Of a DNA stretch of 64,000 nt, positions 43,805-53,593 are shown piece after piece. How positions within the stretch are numbered: position 1 is the first letter of the stretch; each line of letters opens with the position of its first letter. Below the pieces are notes generated by a model that made no database searches, had not been told where the DNA came from, and was given only the letters and a program-made list of their open reading frames with translations. A program made the position numbers and the translations under genes. The stretch covers positions 124,001 to 188,000 of the forward strand of contig JASPKZ010007536.1 in assembly GCA_030220185.1 (NCBI GenBank). The letters run 5' to 3'. This DNA is from Diploptera punctata (taxonomy: Eukaryota > Arthropoda > Insecta > Blattodea > Blaberidae).

Positions 43805-44408
43805 TAAATACACTTAGACATTAATTATATAATGGAAATGGACAGTTAATATCAAATGAGGGAAAATTTGAAGAAGTGACTCTGAATGCATATACCTAGA
43901 ACAATAATTACAAATAGGAATGAAATGCAGAAAAAATTAAACATAGGCTCAATTCTGGAAATGCACGATTTCACTCATTACGGGGACTGTTGTCATCCAA
44001 ATTTCTCACTCTCAAAAAAATAGGTTTAATTGAAAATACATAAAACTATTGTGCTCCCATATATATTATATGAATGCGAAACATGGACTTTTACTTTAAG
44101 AGAGAAGACAATAATACGTGTATTTGAAAATAAAGTTCTTGAAAAATATTGGACCAAAGAGAGACGAACAGATAGGTGAATGGAGAAGAATTCATAACAG
44201 TGAGCTACATTATATTTATGGTGAATCAAATATAATAAGAGTTATACTTTGTAGATTCCAATTGGCAGGACATGGTGCACAAATGGAGAATGGAATAAGG
44301 CATGGAAAATCTTTGTAGGAAATCCAGAGGAAAAGCGCCCGGTAGGTAGGCAAGAATGAGTTGGAAGAATAACATTAACTATCATTTGAGGGAGGTAAAT
44401 TATACAGG
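43805..44408 (+). mobile_element. LINE-H, part 1 (split copy)
   Basis: Order and wording match LINE-H: NGNGQLISNEGKFEEV-like at 43830-43880, YECETWTFTLREKT near 44070-44105, GPKRDEQIGEWRRIHNSELH near 44150-44205, then GRQE and the segment ending GGTAAATTATACAGG at 44394-44408. The copy resumes at 51997 with the duplicated AAATTATACAGG. Confidence 0.85.
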
Positions 44409-44709
44409 CCCCCCGTGGACTATTGCCTCAACGTAGTGGGGGCGCCGAGTATTCAATGAATCAGACCAGTTAACTTTGCTAACTTGCCAATAGGTTAGAG
44501 GTGAGAGGAAACTAAGAATGGTCCGCAACGTGGGAGACGTCGGGCAGAAGGTTGACATCGACCAAGAAGTCTGCAACGGTCTACGAGGCGACGTGATACC
44601 AGGCGATCATCACAACGGCTCAAGGGGCGGAAGCAGCAACCCTCTCTAAAGGGGTTAATACTTAGAGTAGCATGGAATCCGTTTCGATAAACTGGTAATA
44701 AATGGACGG

Positions 44710-45063
44710 GTGAGGACTCGTAGAGAATTGGAGGAGATGTCTGTGTCCACGAAGGAAGCGGCAGGGACAACGCAACGGGAGACGACCTCTGAAAGGCAGA
44801 GTCCAAATCGCAATAAAACAACAAGGGAACGAGGTGAGTCGCGTGGAACGACATCGTTGAGGCAGAGTTCGAGTCCCAAGAATACAACACGGGAACGAGA
44901 AGAATGCGAGAGAACTGACAACCCTGCAGAGAAGACGACAGAAGACAGCAGTGTGAGGGAGGGAAATTCGGCGCGACAGTTAAGAAGTATGATGTCTTTA
45001 AAGCTTGCAAACACAATGCAGAAGGGCCGCCAAGAGCAGGTAAAGAAAACCGTTAGTACATAG
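44710..45063 (+). CDS. ORF1-like basic/acidic low-complexity protein
   Basis: 117 codons rich in Arg, Glu, Thr and Ser (RESGTTSLRQ-type composition), with no zinc knuckle or other recognised fold. It precedes ORF2 and ends at TAG 45061-45063. It is in the same reading frame as ORF2 (both start at position 1 modulo 3), so a single stop separates it from the endonuclease frame. It could be a genuine ORF1 or the N-terminal extension of ORF2. Confidence 0.4.
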   Translation: MRTRRELEEMSVSTKEAAGTTQRETTSERQSPNRNKTTRERGESRGTTSLRQSSSPKNTTREREECERTDNPAEKTTEDSSVREGNSARQLRSMMSLKLANTMQKGRQEQVKKTVST

Positions 45064-45081
45064 AGGACAAACCCCCCTCTC

Positions 45082-45246
45082 AGAATTGCTGTGTGGAATA
45101 TTGAAGGTTTAAAAAAACGAATGTCTTCCGACAGATTTATTGATTTTGTTAAAAGTTTTAGTTTTATTTCATTTGTAGAAACTTGGATGGGGGACAAAGA
45201 TCATATTGAATTTGATGGATTTAATTGTATAATAAGGGGAGGGTAG
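45082..45246 (+). pseudogene. ORF2 N-terminal endonuclease start, closed by TAG-TAA
   Basis: In frame with the long ORF2: RIAVWNIEGLKKRM at 45082-45123 gives the first endonuclease motif (Asn), and SFVETWMGDKD near 45169-45201 gives the catalytic Glu. Two stops in a row, TAG TAA at 45244-45249, cut it from the remaining endonuclease. Confidence 0.75.
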
Positions 45247-45285
45247 TAAACAAAAAAGGGGAAGATATCCGGGAGGATATTAACA

Positions 45286-48009
45286 ATGTTGAAAAATAAT
45301 ACATTTAGACATGTTGAAAATGTTCATGTTGAAATACAGGGTGTCACGTGTATTCATGTAAAAATCGGAGATCTTTGTTTATGTATCCTCTCGGTATATC
45401 TTCACCCGGCTGGGTCTCGACACGCTATATCTACCTTTTTTGATGACCTGGGAGATACAATGATAGAACTCGGACATAAATTCCCGGATACAGATACTCT
45501 TATAATGGGGGACTTTAATGGTAGAACTGGGAGAGAAAATATAACTTTAGGGACGGAAGAAGAAGAGGAAGATTTAAGAAAGGGATTTCGGGCGAGTAAG
45601 GATAGGGTTATTAATACGTATTGGAGAGAACTTCTGACGTTTTGCGATATTCATAACCTAGAAATGCTAAACGGAAAATACGGGGAAGATATTGAAGGAG
45701 AACTTACGTTCATAAACGGTAATGGAGGAAGTGTCGTGAACTATATGCTCTGCTCACAGAATCTTATTTCTAGGATTGCAGCATTTAAAGTAACGGACAG
45801 AATCGAATCGCATCACTCACCTATCGAAATCCAATTAGAATTTGAAGAAGAGGGAAAGGAAGTGGGGAGCTTGAATACGGGAAGGAGGGGAGACATTAGA
45901 ACTGTTAGGCGGTTCTGTTGGAGAGAGGATAAGACACAGGAACTACTTAACAAACTAGAGTCTTCGACACCGGAGGTATTAGGCGATGTGGAGGAAGAGG
46001 TGAAAAAATTAAGATTACTAATGTGGGAAGGGGGGAAAAATATGCAGATTAGAGGAAAATCAGGGCAAAAACGATATGAAGGCTGGTACGATAATGCATG
46101 TAGGGAAGGAAAAAGACGAGCGGAGAGGGCTTTAGTGAGGTTCAGAAAGGAGGGTGGCGACTTCAATCGGCGGGTGTACATAGAGATGAGGAGACGATAT
46201 AAAGAGATAACGGCTAGAACCAGGGAGAATTGGGAGGGAAAAATCTTGGAGAGAATTAATCAGGCTATGAAGGAACGGGATGTTACCAAAATCTGGAAAG
46301 TAATTAGGGAAATTAAATATCGTAAAAAAGTAAATCAAATTTCGCCAGAAACTTGGGTACTTCATTTCGAAAGGGTGTTTACAGGAGGGGGGAATTGGGA
46401 GGGACCGCGGCTATTATTAGTTGGTCAAGACGTACCAATGCTAGACTCGGAGATAACAAAACTAGAGGTGAGGGATGCGATTCGATCCATGAAAAATGGA
46501 AAAGCTCCTGGTCTAGACGGTATACCAGCCGAGTTCTATAAGGAAGCCTTGAAAATTGATAAATGGACAGGATACATAGTAGGTATTTTTAACAAAATTT
46601 ATGAAAAAGGAAGCTATCCAGATGAATGGTCCACATCAATACTGCATCCTATTTACAAGGGTAAGGGTGGAGTTAACAATCCGGACAATTACCGCGGTGT
46701 CTCTCTTCTGCCGGTGTTTGGAAAAATTTATTGCACAGTGCTATATAACAGGCTAAAAAATTGGATAAATGAAAATAATAAAATTTCACGATACCAAGCC
46801 GGGTTCAGGGAAGGCTTCAGGACGGCGGACAATCTATTTGTCCTGAGAACAGCAATTAACAGATGTTTGAGTGTCAAACGAGGCAGGTTACACTGTACTT
46901 TTATAGATCTGAAAAAAGCATTTGACTCTGTTGAACGCAATGCCCTATGGCAGAAATTATGGCAACTAGGAGTATCGGGAACTATGATTAGGGCGCTAAG
47001 GGGAATTTATAAAAAAGTGGAGTTCTGTGTTAAATATGGGAGGGACCAAGTTTCAGAAAATATAAAGGCAGTTAAGGGTGTAAAACAGGGATGCGTATTG
47101 TCACCACTGTTATTTAACTTATTTATAGACGATGTAGCTTTGATGCTGGAAGTAGAGGGGATCGATGCTCCAACGGTGGGTGAGCGAAGTATTCCTGTTC
47201 TAATGTATGCAGATGACTTATGCCTCTTTTCCACAAAAATAGATGGCATGCAGAAGGGTTTAGATTTACTATCGACATACTGTACGACTTGGGGACTTAC
47301 TGTTAACGTTAGCAAAACGAAAGCCATGACTTTTAAAAACGGGTCGGTATACAGCGGGAGGGAAAGGTGGACATACCGTGGTGAGAATTTAGAAAATGTT
47401 AAAAACTTTGTCTACTTGGGGATGACTTTGACAATGAATGGAAAATGGACGAGACACATCGAAAATGCAACAATGAGAGCTAGGTGCCGGACAAGCGAAA
47501 TGCTTAATAATATGTCAAAATTGCGAAACATACCGATGCGTACACTAGAACAGGTTTATTCTTCGACTGTGAGAGCGACCATGCTGTATGGCTCAGAATT
47601 ATGGGGTTGGGAACGAACGGGGACACTAGATAAAATTCAACCTATGTTTCTTAAGAAAGCGATGAGATTAGCAACGGGGACTTCAAATTGTGGCATACTG
47701 AAGGAATTCGGTACATTTTCGGACACAATAAGGGGCAAAATTATGGCTATTAAGTATTGGTTGGACATAATAAACGGGAATCAGGACTCGCTTAGAGCAG
47801 AGTGTTACAATGAACAGAAAAGGCAGTGTGTTTCGGGAGATTGGGTAATCGGTGTAGAAAGGGGATTGAAGGGCATAGGGATGGGTTGGGTATGGGAGAG
47901 GAGTACGCGGAATAATAGAAATGTTTGGAGGACAGTTAAGAAGAGACTAATCGATATAGACAGACAGTATATAGTCAGAAAATATCGCTCACCCTGCAGA
48001 CAGAACTGA
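45286..48009 (+). CDS. LINE ORF2: endonuclease (rest) and reverse transcriptase
   Basis: 907 uninterrupted codons, the longest real coding frame in the window. Endonuclease motifs: IMGDFNGRTG (Asp/Asn, residues ~72-81), VVNYMLCS and SHHSPIEIQ (His pair region, ~173-180). RT motifs: MKNGKAPGLDGIPAEFY (~402), NPDNYRGVSLLPVFGKIY (~465), YQAGFREGFRTADNLF (~504), FIDLKKAFDSVERN (first catalytic Asp, ~540-550), KGVKQGCVLSPLLFNLFIDD (~597-616), MYADDLCLFST (catalytic Asp pair, ~640-648), VNVSKTKAM, VYLGMTL and LYGSELWGWE. The true start lies upstream of 45286, past the TAG-TAA; the first Met here is not the natural start. It ends early by frameshift near 47990. Confidence 0.88.
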   Translation: MLKNNTFRHVENVHVEIQGVTCIHVKIGDLCLCILSVYLHPAGSRHAISTFFDDLGDTMIELGHKFPDTDTLIMGDFNGRTGRENITLGTEEEEEDLRKGFRASKDRVINTYWRELLTFCDIHNLEMLNGKYGEDIEGELTFINGNGGSVVNYMLCSQNLISRIAAFKVTDRIESHHSPIEIQLEFEEEGKEVGSLNTGRRGDIRTVRRFCWREDKTQELLNKLESSTPEVLGDVEEEVKKLRLLMWEGGKNMQIRGKSGQKRYEGWYDNACREGKRRAERALVRFRKEGGDFNRRVYIEMRRRYKEITARTRENWEGKILERINQAMKERDVTKIWKVIREIKYRKKVNQISPETWVLHFERVFTGGGNWEGPRLLLVGQDVPMLDSEITKLEVRDAIRSMKNGKAPGLDGIPAEFYKEALKIDKWTGYIVGIFNKIYEKGSYPDEWSTSILHPIYKGKGGVNNPDNYRGVSLLPVFGKIYCTVLYNRLKNWINENNKISRYQAGFREGFRTADNLFVLRTAINRCLSVKRGRLHCTFIDLKKAFDSVERNALWQKLWQLGVSGTMIRALRGIYKKVEFCVKYGRDQVSENIKAVKGVKQGCVLSPLLFNLFIDDVALMLEVEGIDAPTVGERSIPVLMYADDLCLFSTKIDGMQKGLDLLSTYCTTWGLTVNVSKTKAMTFKNGSVYSGRERWTYRGENLENVKNFVYLGMTLTMNGKWTRHIENATMRARCRTSEMLNNMSKLRNIPMRTLEQVYSSTVRATMLYGSELWGWERTGTLDKIQPMFLKKAMRLATGTSNCGILKEFGTFSDTIRGKIMAIKYWLDIINGNQDSLRAECYNEQKRQCVSGDWVIGVERGLKGIGMGWVWERSTRNNRNVWRTVKKRLIDIDRQYIVRKYRSPCRQN

Positions 48010-48353
48010 AACTTTCGTGGGGAAGGGAGAAATATATTGACTCTTTGGATGGGGATGAAAAAAGTGCTATTGCATGGTTTCATTTGGGGGGATGGATGGC
48101 CCATAATTTAACAAATGAGGAAGGCATTAAACTATGCCCACTATGCGATGACCATGAAAACTGGCAGCATATTATAGCATTCTGTAGAGAGACAGAACAA
48201 CTTAGATTACAGATGCTGCCGGAGAGATTTCTCAGGTCGGATCGAGGGAGAGTGGCGTGTTGGGATCTTTTAGGACGGATCGAGAGTGAATCAAAAACAT
48301 GCAAATTCTTGGGTACAGTAAGAAAATTGAGATATAACAAAATTGTAGATTAA
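48010..48353 (+). pseudogene. ORF2 C-terminal Cys/His domain (shifted frame)
   Basis: After the frame change near 47990-48009 the reading continues LKLSWGREKYIDSLDGDEKS, AIAWFHLGGW and CPLCDDHENWQHIIAFCRE, a C-x2-C ... H-x4-C zinc-knuckle-like motif common at the end of ORF2 in several LINE clades. It ends at TAA 48351-48353. One frameshift separates it from the RT frame. Confidence 0.75.
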
Positions 48354-50837
48354 GGATATATGTATTAACAATAAGAAGAATCTCAATATGGTCTTTGTTT
48401 TCGATCTTTAATCATGTTATATAATAAGTAGGTCTGATAAGTTGAATAGTCTGATAGTGCACTTAATGTCTGCAGGGACGGGGGGAGGGGGGTATGAGCG
48501 TGCGGTGTGTATATGTGTGGGGGTGTGTGGGTGTATGTGCGTGTGCTTTTTTTTTTTCTAATTTGTTTTCTAGCATTTTTTTTAATATTAATGTACGGAA
48601 TGTGGATGAATGTAGATATGTATTATTGTGATTTAGTGCAGACATAGATTTTACTTATATGTAGCCTGTTATTGTTTTTTGATACAGGTGTATTTGTAGG
48701 TATTTGTTTATATTATTAGTTTTATTTTTTTTATTCATGGAAAAATAATGCACGTACGGCCAAGCAGGCCCGTGCGCAATGTAAATGCATATGTATTTTC
48801 TTTATTCTGAAAAAAAGGCAATAAATTCCATATTCTATTCTATTCTCGAAGCTCTGAGACAGCAGCCCTGTCATTATCCTTAACCCTGCACAGCGCTCGT
48901 AACGCGGTCAGGGGACATTTATTACTACTGATTCATCTCAAAGTAAAGCCGGATTGGACTTCAGGATATGACCACAGCACGAAATAAGGACAAACGATTA
49001 GGGATAGCGGAAAGGATAAAAATCTGCACTTGCAATGTATGAGGAATATGTAATAAAGAATTAGAGCTACAAAAAGAATTTAAAGAGAGAGATGTAGATA
49101 TTGTAGTCTCCCAGAAACTGAAAAGAAACTTAAAGGCTCTACAGATTTATCTGATTATATACTTATATACAGTGGTGTGAATCAAAACAAAAGAGCTTCA
49201 GCGGGAGTTGCCATTTTATTAAAGAAACATGGAAGAAAATAATTCATAGTTATAATTGGGTTAATGGAAGAATTAACTTAAGAGTAAAGATAGACGGAGG
49301 TTTTTTGACAATAATTGTAACATATCATAGAACTGTTTTGTTTCTCCTTTTCTTCCATTTTCTGGGCAATATATTCTAAGAGCATCTAAATACCATAAAT
49401 AAAAACGACCATATAGTTGTAGCAGGTGATTTCATTGGAAGAGTAGGAAACAACCCAATAAAAGACGTACTAGGATCAAATGAAGAACACGTATTAAATG
49501 AAAATGGAAAATCCTTATTACAGTTTTCAGCGTTTATTGAACTTAAAATTACAAACATATTCTTCAGACACCTTGACATCCACAAATATACGTGGACACG
49601 GAGAAATGAAAAAAAGTATAAATGACTATATTCTTATAAACAAAAAACTTTCTTCATGTATACAAGACACAAGAGTGTATAGAGGTAGCGATGTAGGATC
49701 AGACCATTACTTACGTATGTCTAAATACAACTTATCAAAAAGATGGATGAAGTTAAAACCTAGTTCGTTTCTAAAAAAACATACAAGGTACACCTGTCAA
49801 GAGAAAATAGTGTTAAATACCTATATCAAACAAGAATAAATAAATATGTAGATGAAATAAATGGTCAAACATATGGAAACAATATAAATTTAATGTGGGA
49901 TATATTGAAAAATATTTTACATAAAATAGCATTAGAAACTCTAGGGAAAAGAAGGAAGAAATATACGAAAAGGGGAATGGATATTTGGAATGAAGACATA
50001 GTGGAACAAATAAAGGACAAGAAACAAGCATATCTTAAATTTCTACAGAGCAGATCTACAGACGATAATATTGAATATAAACGAAAATCAGTAATTGTTA
50101 AAAGATATATTAGAAGAATAAAGAGAGAGCATTGGGACCGATATGTGTCGAATTTAGAACATGATGTACACGGACACCAAGCTAGAACATATAAAGTAAT
50201 TAAAAATTTAAACAAAAACAAAAAGGACACAATATGTTAACTCCAATACCTCTTACACAATGGGAACAACATTATACATCGTTGTGGACAAACTTAGAAG
50301 AACAAACAATAACCTTAAGAGAAAATGACCCAAATGTGGGTAGTATTAGGTATGAAGAGCTAATGTTAACAATGCAAAATTTTAAAAACAAGAAATCGCC
50401 TGGAACAGATAATTTAAACATAGAATTATTCGAATGTGTATCGATTACATTTATTGTTAAGTTTCTTGAATTTATAAACCTTTGCTGGAAAACGGGTTAT
50501 GTTCCGGATGAATGGATGGACGCAAAACTGTTCCGATTTTAAAAAAAGGAAACAGAAAAGAATGTACAAATTATAGAGGAATAAGTTTATATTAAATTCA
50601 GCTTATAAGATATATGCAAAAATTTTATCATATAGAATAAATAAAATAGCTGACACAATATTACATGAGGAACAAAATGGATTTAGAAAGGGTAGGTCAA
50701 CTATAGATATGCGTTTTACGTTGATAGAAAAAAGAAAAGAATTTAATTTACCCACGTATATAGCTTTTGTTGATTATAGTAAAGCATTTGATAGTGTAAG
50801 TAGAAATAAGTTATGGAACATAATAGAAATGAAAGGA

Positions 50838-50937
50838 ATTTCTCAACACCTTATATGAGCCATTCAGAGTTTATATATATGTGTATATATATATATAAAC
50901 ACTGAATGGCTCATAGAAGTGTTGAAAAAATATATAA
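50838..50937. repeat. Inverted duplication (hairpin) inside LINE-G RT
   Basis: Left TTTCTCAACACC, ATGAGCCATTCAGAGTTTAT and right ATAAACACTGAATGGCTCAT, GTGTTGAAAAA are near-complementary over about 40 bp around a (TA/TG) centre. The RT frame up to MKGISQHLI is normal; the right arm repeats it backwards, and the normal RT motif resumes just after (GTAAGACAGGGGTGTCCG). Confidence 0.8.
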
Positions 50938-51443
50938 ACAAACCAGGGAGTAAGACAGGGGTGTCCGTTGTCACCAGTATTATTTAATTTATACTTGGGC
51001 CATGTCATAAACGAATGGCAAGAACAAATTAATAGTAATAGTGTATTGACAACTCTGCTTTTTGCAGACGATCAAGTAATAATGACAGCATCAGAAAATG
51101 CTTTACAACAATTCCTTTATACTTTAAATAATATCTCTCTCTAAAATACAATTTAAGAATATCTACATCTAAAACAAAAATATTAGCTCTGAAAGCAAAA
51201 TGTGCAATAAGAACAAAAATAGTGATAACAATGTAATTATAGACCAAGTTCATAATTTTAATTATTTGAGATGTCATTTAGGTAATGACAGAAATTTAGA
51301 TAAACAAACTAAAATGCAACGATTCAATTATCTATGTGGCACAATTAAACGTACTTTATTGAATAAAACTAGGAAAAAACTATTTTAAAATTTTACAAAG
51401 TATTGGCAGTTCCATCTCTTATCTATGGATGTGAAACCTGGAC

Positions 51444-51646
51444 TGTCTGTCTGTTGGCGGCGCATAGCGCTGCCCAGTGTGCCGCGTTTGGAACCAGTTG
51501 TAGCTCCCTGGCGGTTAATACCGTAGTGGCTATCATTTTGTGTTTTCATAATTTGGCGCTAGTTAGCGGTATCAGTGTTCAGTGAGATTTATTTTTTATT
51601 TTTATTTTAGAACTGAGGGTGAAATGAGGTGTTTCCTGTCCAAAGT
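51444..51646. mobile_element. 203-bp insert with 14-bp target duplication
   Basis: TGTGAAACCTGGAC occurs at 51430-51443 and again at 51647-51660, bracketing sequence alien to LINE-G. The insert is GC-rich at first (GGCGGCGCATAGCGCTGCCC), then has TTATTTTTTATTTTTATTTT. No clear A/B boxes or open frame. The duplication length suits LINE-machinery insertion, so it is a retroposed RNA of unknown source. Confidence 0.75.
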
Positions 51647-51996
51647 TGTGAAACCTGGACAGTAACAATTGCAGATAGTAAACAATTAGAGGCTGCAGAA
51701 ATGAAGATGTTGAGAGCAATAGCAGGATACCAAAGGACCAATAAAAAAGAAAAACGAAGATATAAGAACAGAACTTAATATATTTAATCTCTGTGAAAGA
51801 ATAAAATACTATCAAAATGCTTACCTTCAGCACGTGTTACCAATGAATTAACAGCGCATACCAAGAAGAATGTATAATTATAAACCAAAAGGGAGAAGAT
51901 TGTTGGGAAGACCATTGAAGAGATGGAAGGACCAATTCGACCTATAATGAGATCGGAACAGGCCATTGGGCTTAATCCGTGTTGTTGATGATGATG

Positions 51997-52105
51997 AAAT
52001 TATACAGGAATGATTAGAAGACGTTGGCTCAGGATAGGAATGTATGGGAAGCATATGTCCATGCGGCCATGAACCTATGGTTTAGATTGTGCCCGTGAGT
52101 GAGTT
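51997..52105 (+). mobile_element. LINE-H, part 2 (split copy)
   Basis: Begins with the duplicated AAATTATACAGG (51997-52008) and continues AATGATTAGAAGACGTTGGC, CAGGATAGGAATGTATGGG, GCGGCCATGAACC and the family end with GAGTGAGTTAGT. It completes the copy cut at 44408. Confidence 0.85.
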
Positions 52106-52669
52106 AGTCACTTAATAATAGGAAAAAAAAATATTTTTGTAAAGACCGGCGATTTTTATATAAATAACAGCATTTCGTGTAATTTTTTAAATATCTTGCT
52201 GACAAACTTCTACCATGAAATTCAACTCGACATGAATCGAACCAGAGACCACTGCATTATGTTGTCTCTAGACTATAGCGGCATTAATAATTGAAAATCA
52301 TGTAATTAAAATTATTTAATTAAAATGTTTGAATTAGTTTTCATTAGGACGTGGTTGTCATGCTAAATGAAAATGAATTCGTAATTTTGGGGGAGGATTT
52401 ATTCAGTCTGTGAAACGGAATTTAATGAACATTTTGCAAGAGAGTAGAGACATCAATATTCATCAGCACGATCCCGAGCTTTCTCATATGATTCCCATTC
52501 ATCTCTCGCGCCAAACAACATTTTATATTCCTTTGTGTTCTTAATATTATCAAGGAAATATACTACAAAAATATGCTGCCGCCACTAGCTCGTGCGGTAG
52601 GTTAGGATTTGATACAAGACTGGATTGCTAATTTTGATGTTGAAAATGTTCTATATTTCAGGTTATTTA
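52106..52669. other. Non-coding stretch with a possible tRNA-SINE scrap
   Basis: The minus strand of 52215-52290 reads AGACAACATAATGCAGTGG, then TCTCTGGTTCGATTCATG (B-box-like). No second copy. Otherwise nothing recognised. Confidence 0.35.
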
Positions 52670-52773
52670 TTTATTTTGCCTGATGGAGTTAAGACCGTAA
52701 GGTCTTCTCTCCCACTTCACCAGAGTTAAATTATATATACAATAAGAATTATGACAAATGATATATAATAGAC
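52670..52773 (-). mobile_element. LINE 3' end relic
   Basis: TTTATTTATTTTGCCTGATG, GAGTTAAGACCGTAAGGTCT and CTCTCCCACTTCACCAG match the layout of 12390-12480: a hairpin, then a TAAATAAA-type tail on the minus strand. Confidence 0.45.
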
Positions 52774-53216
52774 TATTTAACTCATGCCGCAAATGGGAGT
52801 CAATGACCAATCACGTTTCAATGATTTCTGTTTTACAACCAATCAGAGTCGTGTTTCACCAAATATTTTTCAGTGTTATAATTACCATATTAAAGAAAGC
52901 TCCTCCTTACAATATTGCGTTCCTTTGGCAATAAATAGTATGATCTGGTTGCAGTTATAAACAAAAGTAGCAGTAGAAGCGTACCTATCGTTTCTCATTT
53001 GTTTTCAAACATCGCCGTTTACATTAAATATATAAATATTTTAAAATAACTATAGTTCAATAATGATTTGTGAGTAAACAGCTTAATTTTATTCGTTAAA
53101 TAGTCCTAACAAATGCCACTCTTGATTTCCAAATTCTCTAGATAAATTCACTCCTCACTTCGTGAGTCGTGAATTTATCGATAATTGGGAAATCACTCAT
53201 GGCATTACTTATGATA
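52774..53216 (+). repeat. Dispersed repeat family I
   Basis: From TATTTAACTCATGCCGC to GGCATTACTTATGATAA. Contains the family marks CAAATGGGAGTCAATGACCA, CCTTTGGCAATAAATAGTAT and the terminal hairpin around CACTTCGTGAGTCGTGAATT. About 443 bp. Confidence 0.78.
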
Positions 53217-53593
53217 ATTGTTGACTCCACAATATAAAGTTGTCAAGGGAAATAAAAAAATAATAATGATAACAGAAGTAATAACAAAAATAACCAATAA
53301 TTAGATTAAGTAATTGACTTGGTAAAGAAAGTTTAAAATATAAAGAAATAATAAAAGTATACATGAAACACGGTTATATATTATATTGTCTAAGGAAATA
53401 TGAAGTGAGTTTCTTTTTAACTGTTTTTTAGTCGCAGTCCTTGATATACGAGGTGAGGGAATTCCAGATTCGGGTGGCTGAAACAAGAAATGATAAGGAA
53501 TAGTGAGATGTTCGATGTAGAGAAACAGGTTAAGAGTGATCGCAGTGTAAAGTCTGGATTAAGCTACAAAACCCTTTAGTATTACTATTGATA
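53217..53593. other. AT-rich non-coding stretch
   Basis: Nothing recognised. Confidence 0.4.

Larger units (their letters stand above)
44409..48845 (+). mobile_element. Full-length L2/CR1-group-like LINE
   Basis: About 4.4 kb. The 5' end is GC-rich and can form a hairpin (GCCCCCCGTGG ... GTGGGGGC, 44409-44444). A short ORF1-like frame and a long endonuclease-RT ORF2 follow, then a Cys/His C-terminus. The 3' UTR carries a hairpin (GTACGGCCAAGCAGGCCCGTG, 48755-48775) and an AATAAA followed by (ATTCT)n at 48827-48845. Clade placement is tentative. It is the least damaged LINE in the window. Confidence 0.8.
48846..51996 (+). mobile_element. LINE-G copy 2, heavily broken
   Basis: Follows the (ATTCT)n end of the previous LINE with no spacer. 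A leader (48846-48990) precedes endonuclease remnants (CTCNV..GICNKELELQKEF near 49020-49085, YRGSDVGSDHYLRMS near 49680-49720), linker and RT remnants (KKSPGTDNLN near 50395; EEQNGFRKGRSTIDM near 50668; FVDYSKAFDSVSRNKLW near 50770-50820; LLFADDQVIMTASEN near 51058-51100) and the C-terminus. The end is GATCGGAACAGGCCATTGGG plus a GAT tail at 51986-51996. A 203-bp insert and an inverted duplication interrupt it. Confidence 0.85.

Noticed and set aside
44495..45197. Minus-strand ORFs of 173 and 180 codons over the ORF1 region
   Set aside because: They overlap the LINE leader and ORF1-like frame in antisense and carry no recognised domain.
45813..46365. Antisense ORFs inside the L2-like ORF2
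   Set aside because: They are shadows of the 907-codon RT frame; composition follows the sense codons and no motif is seen.
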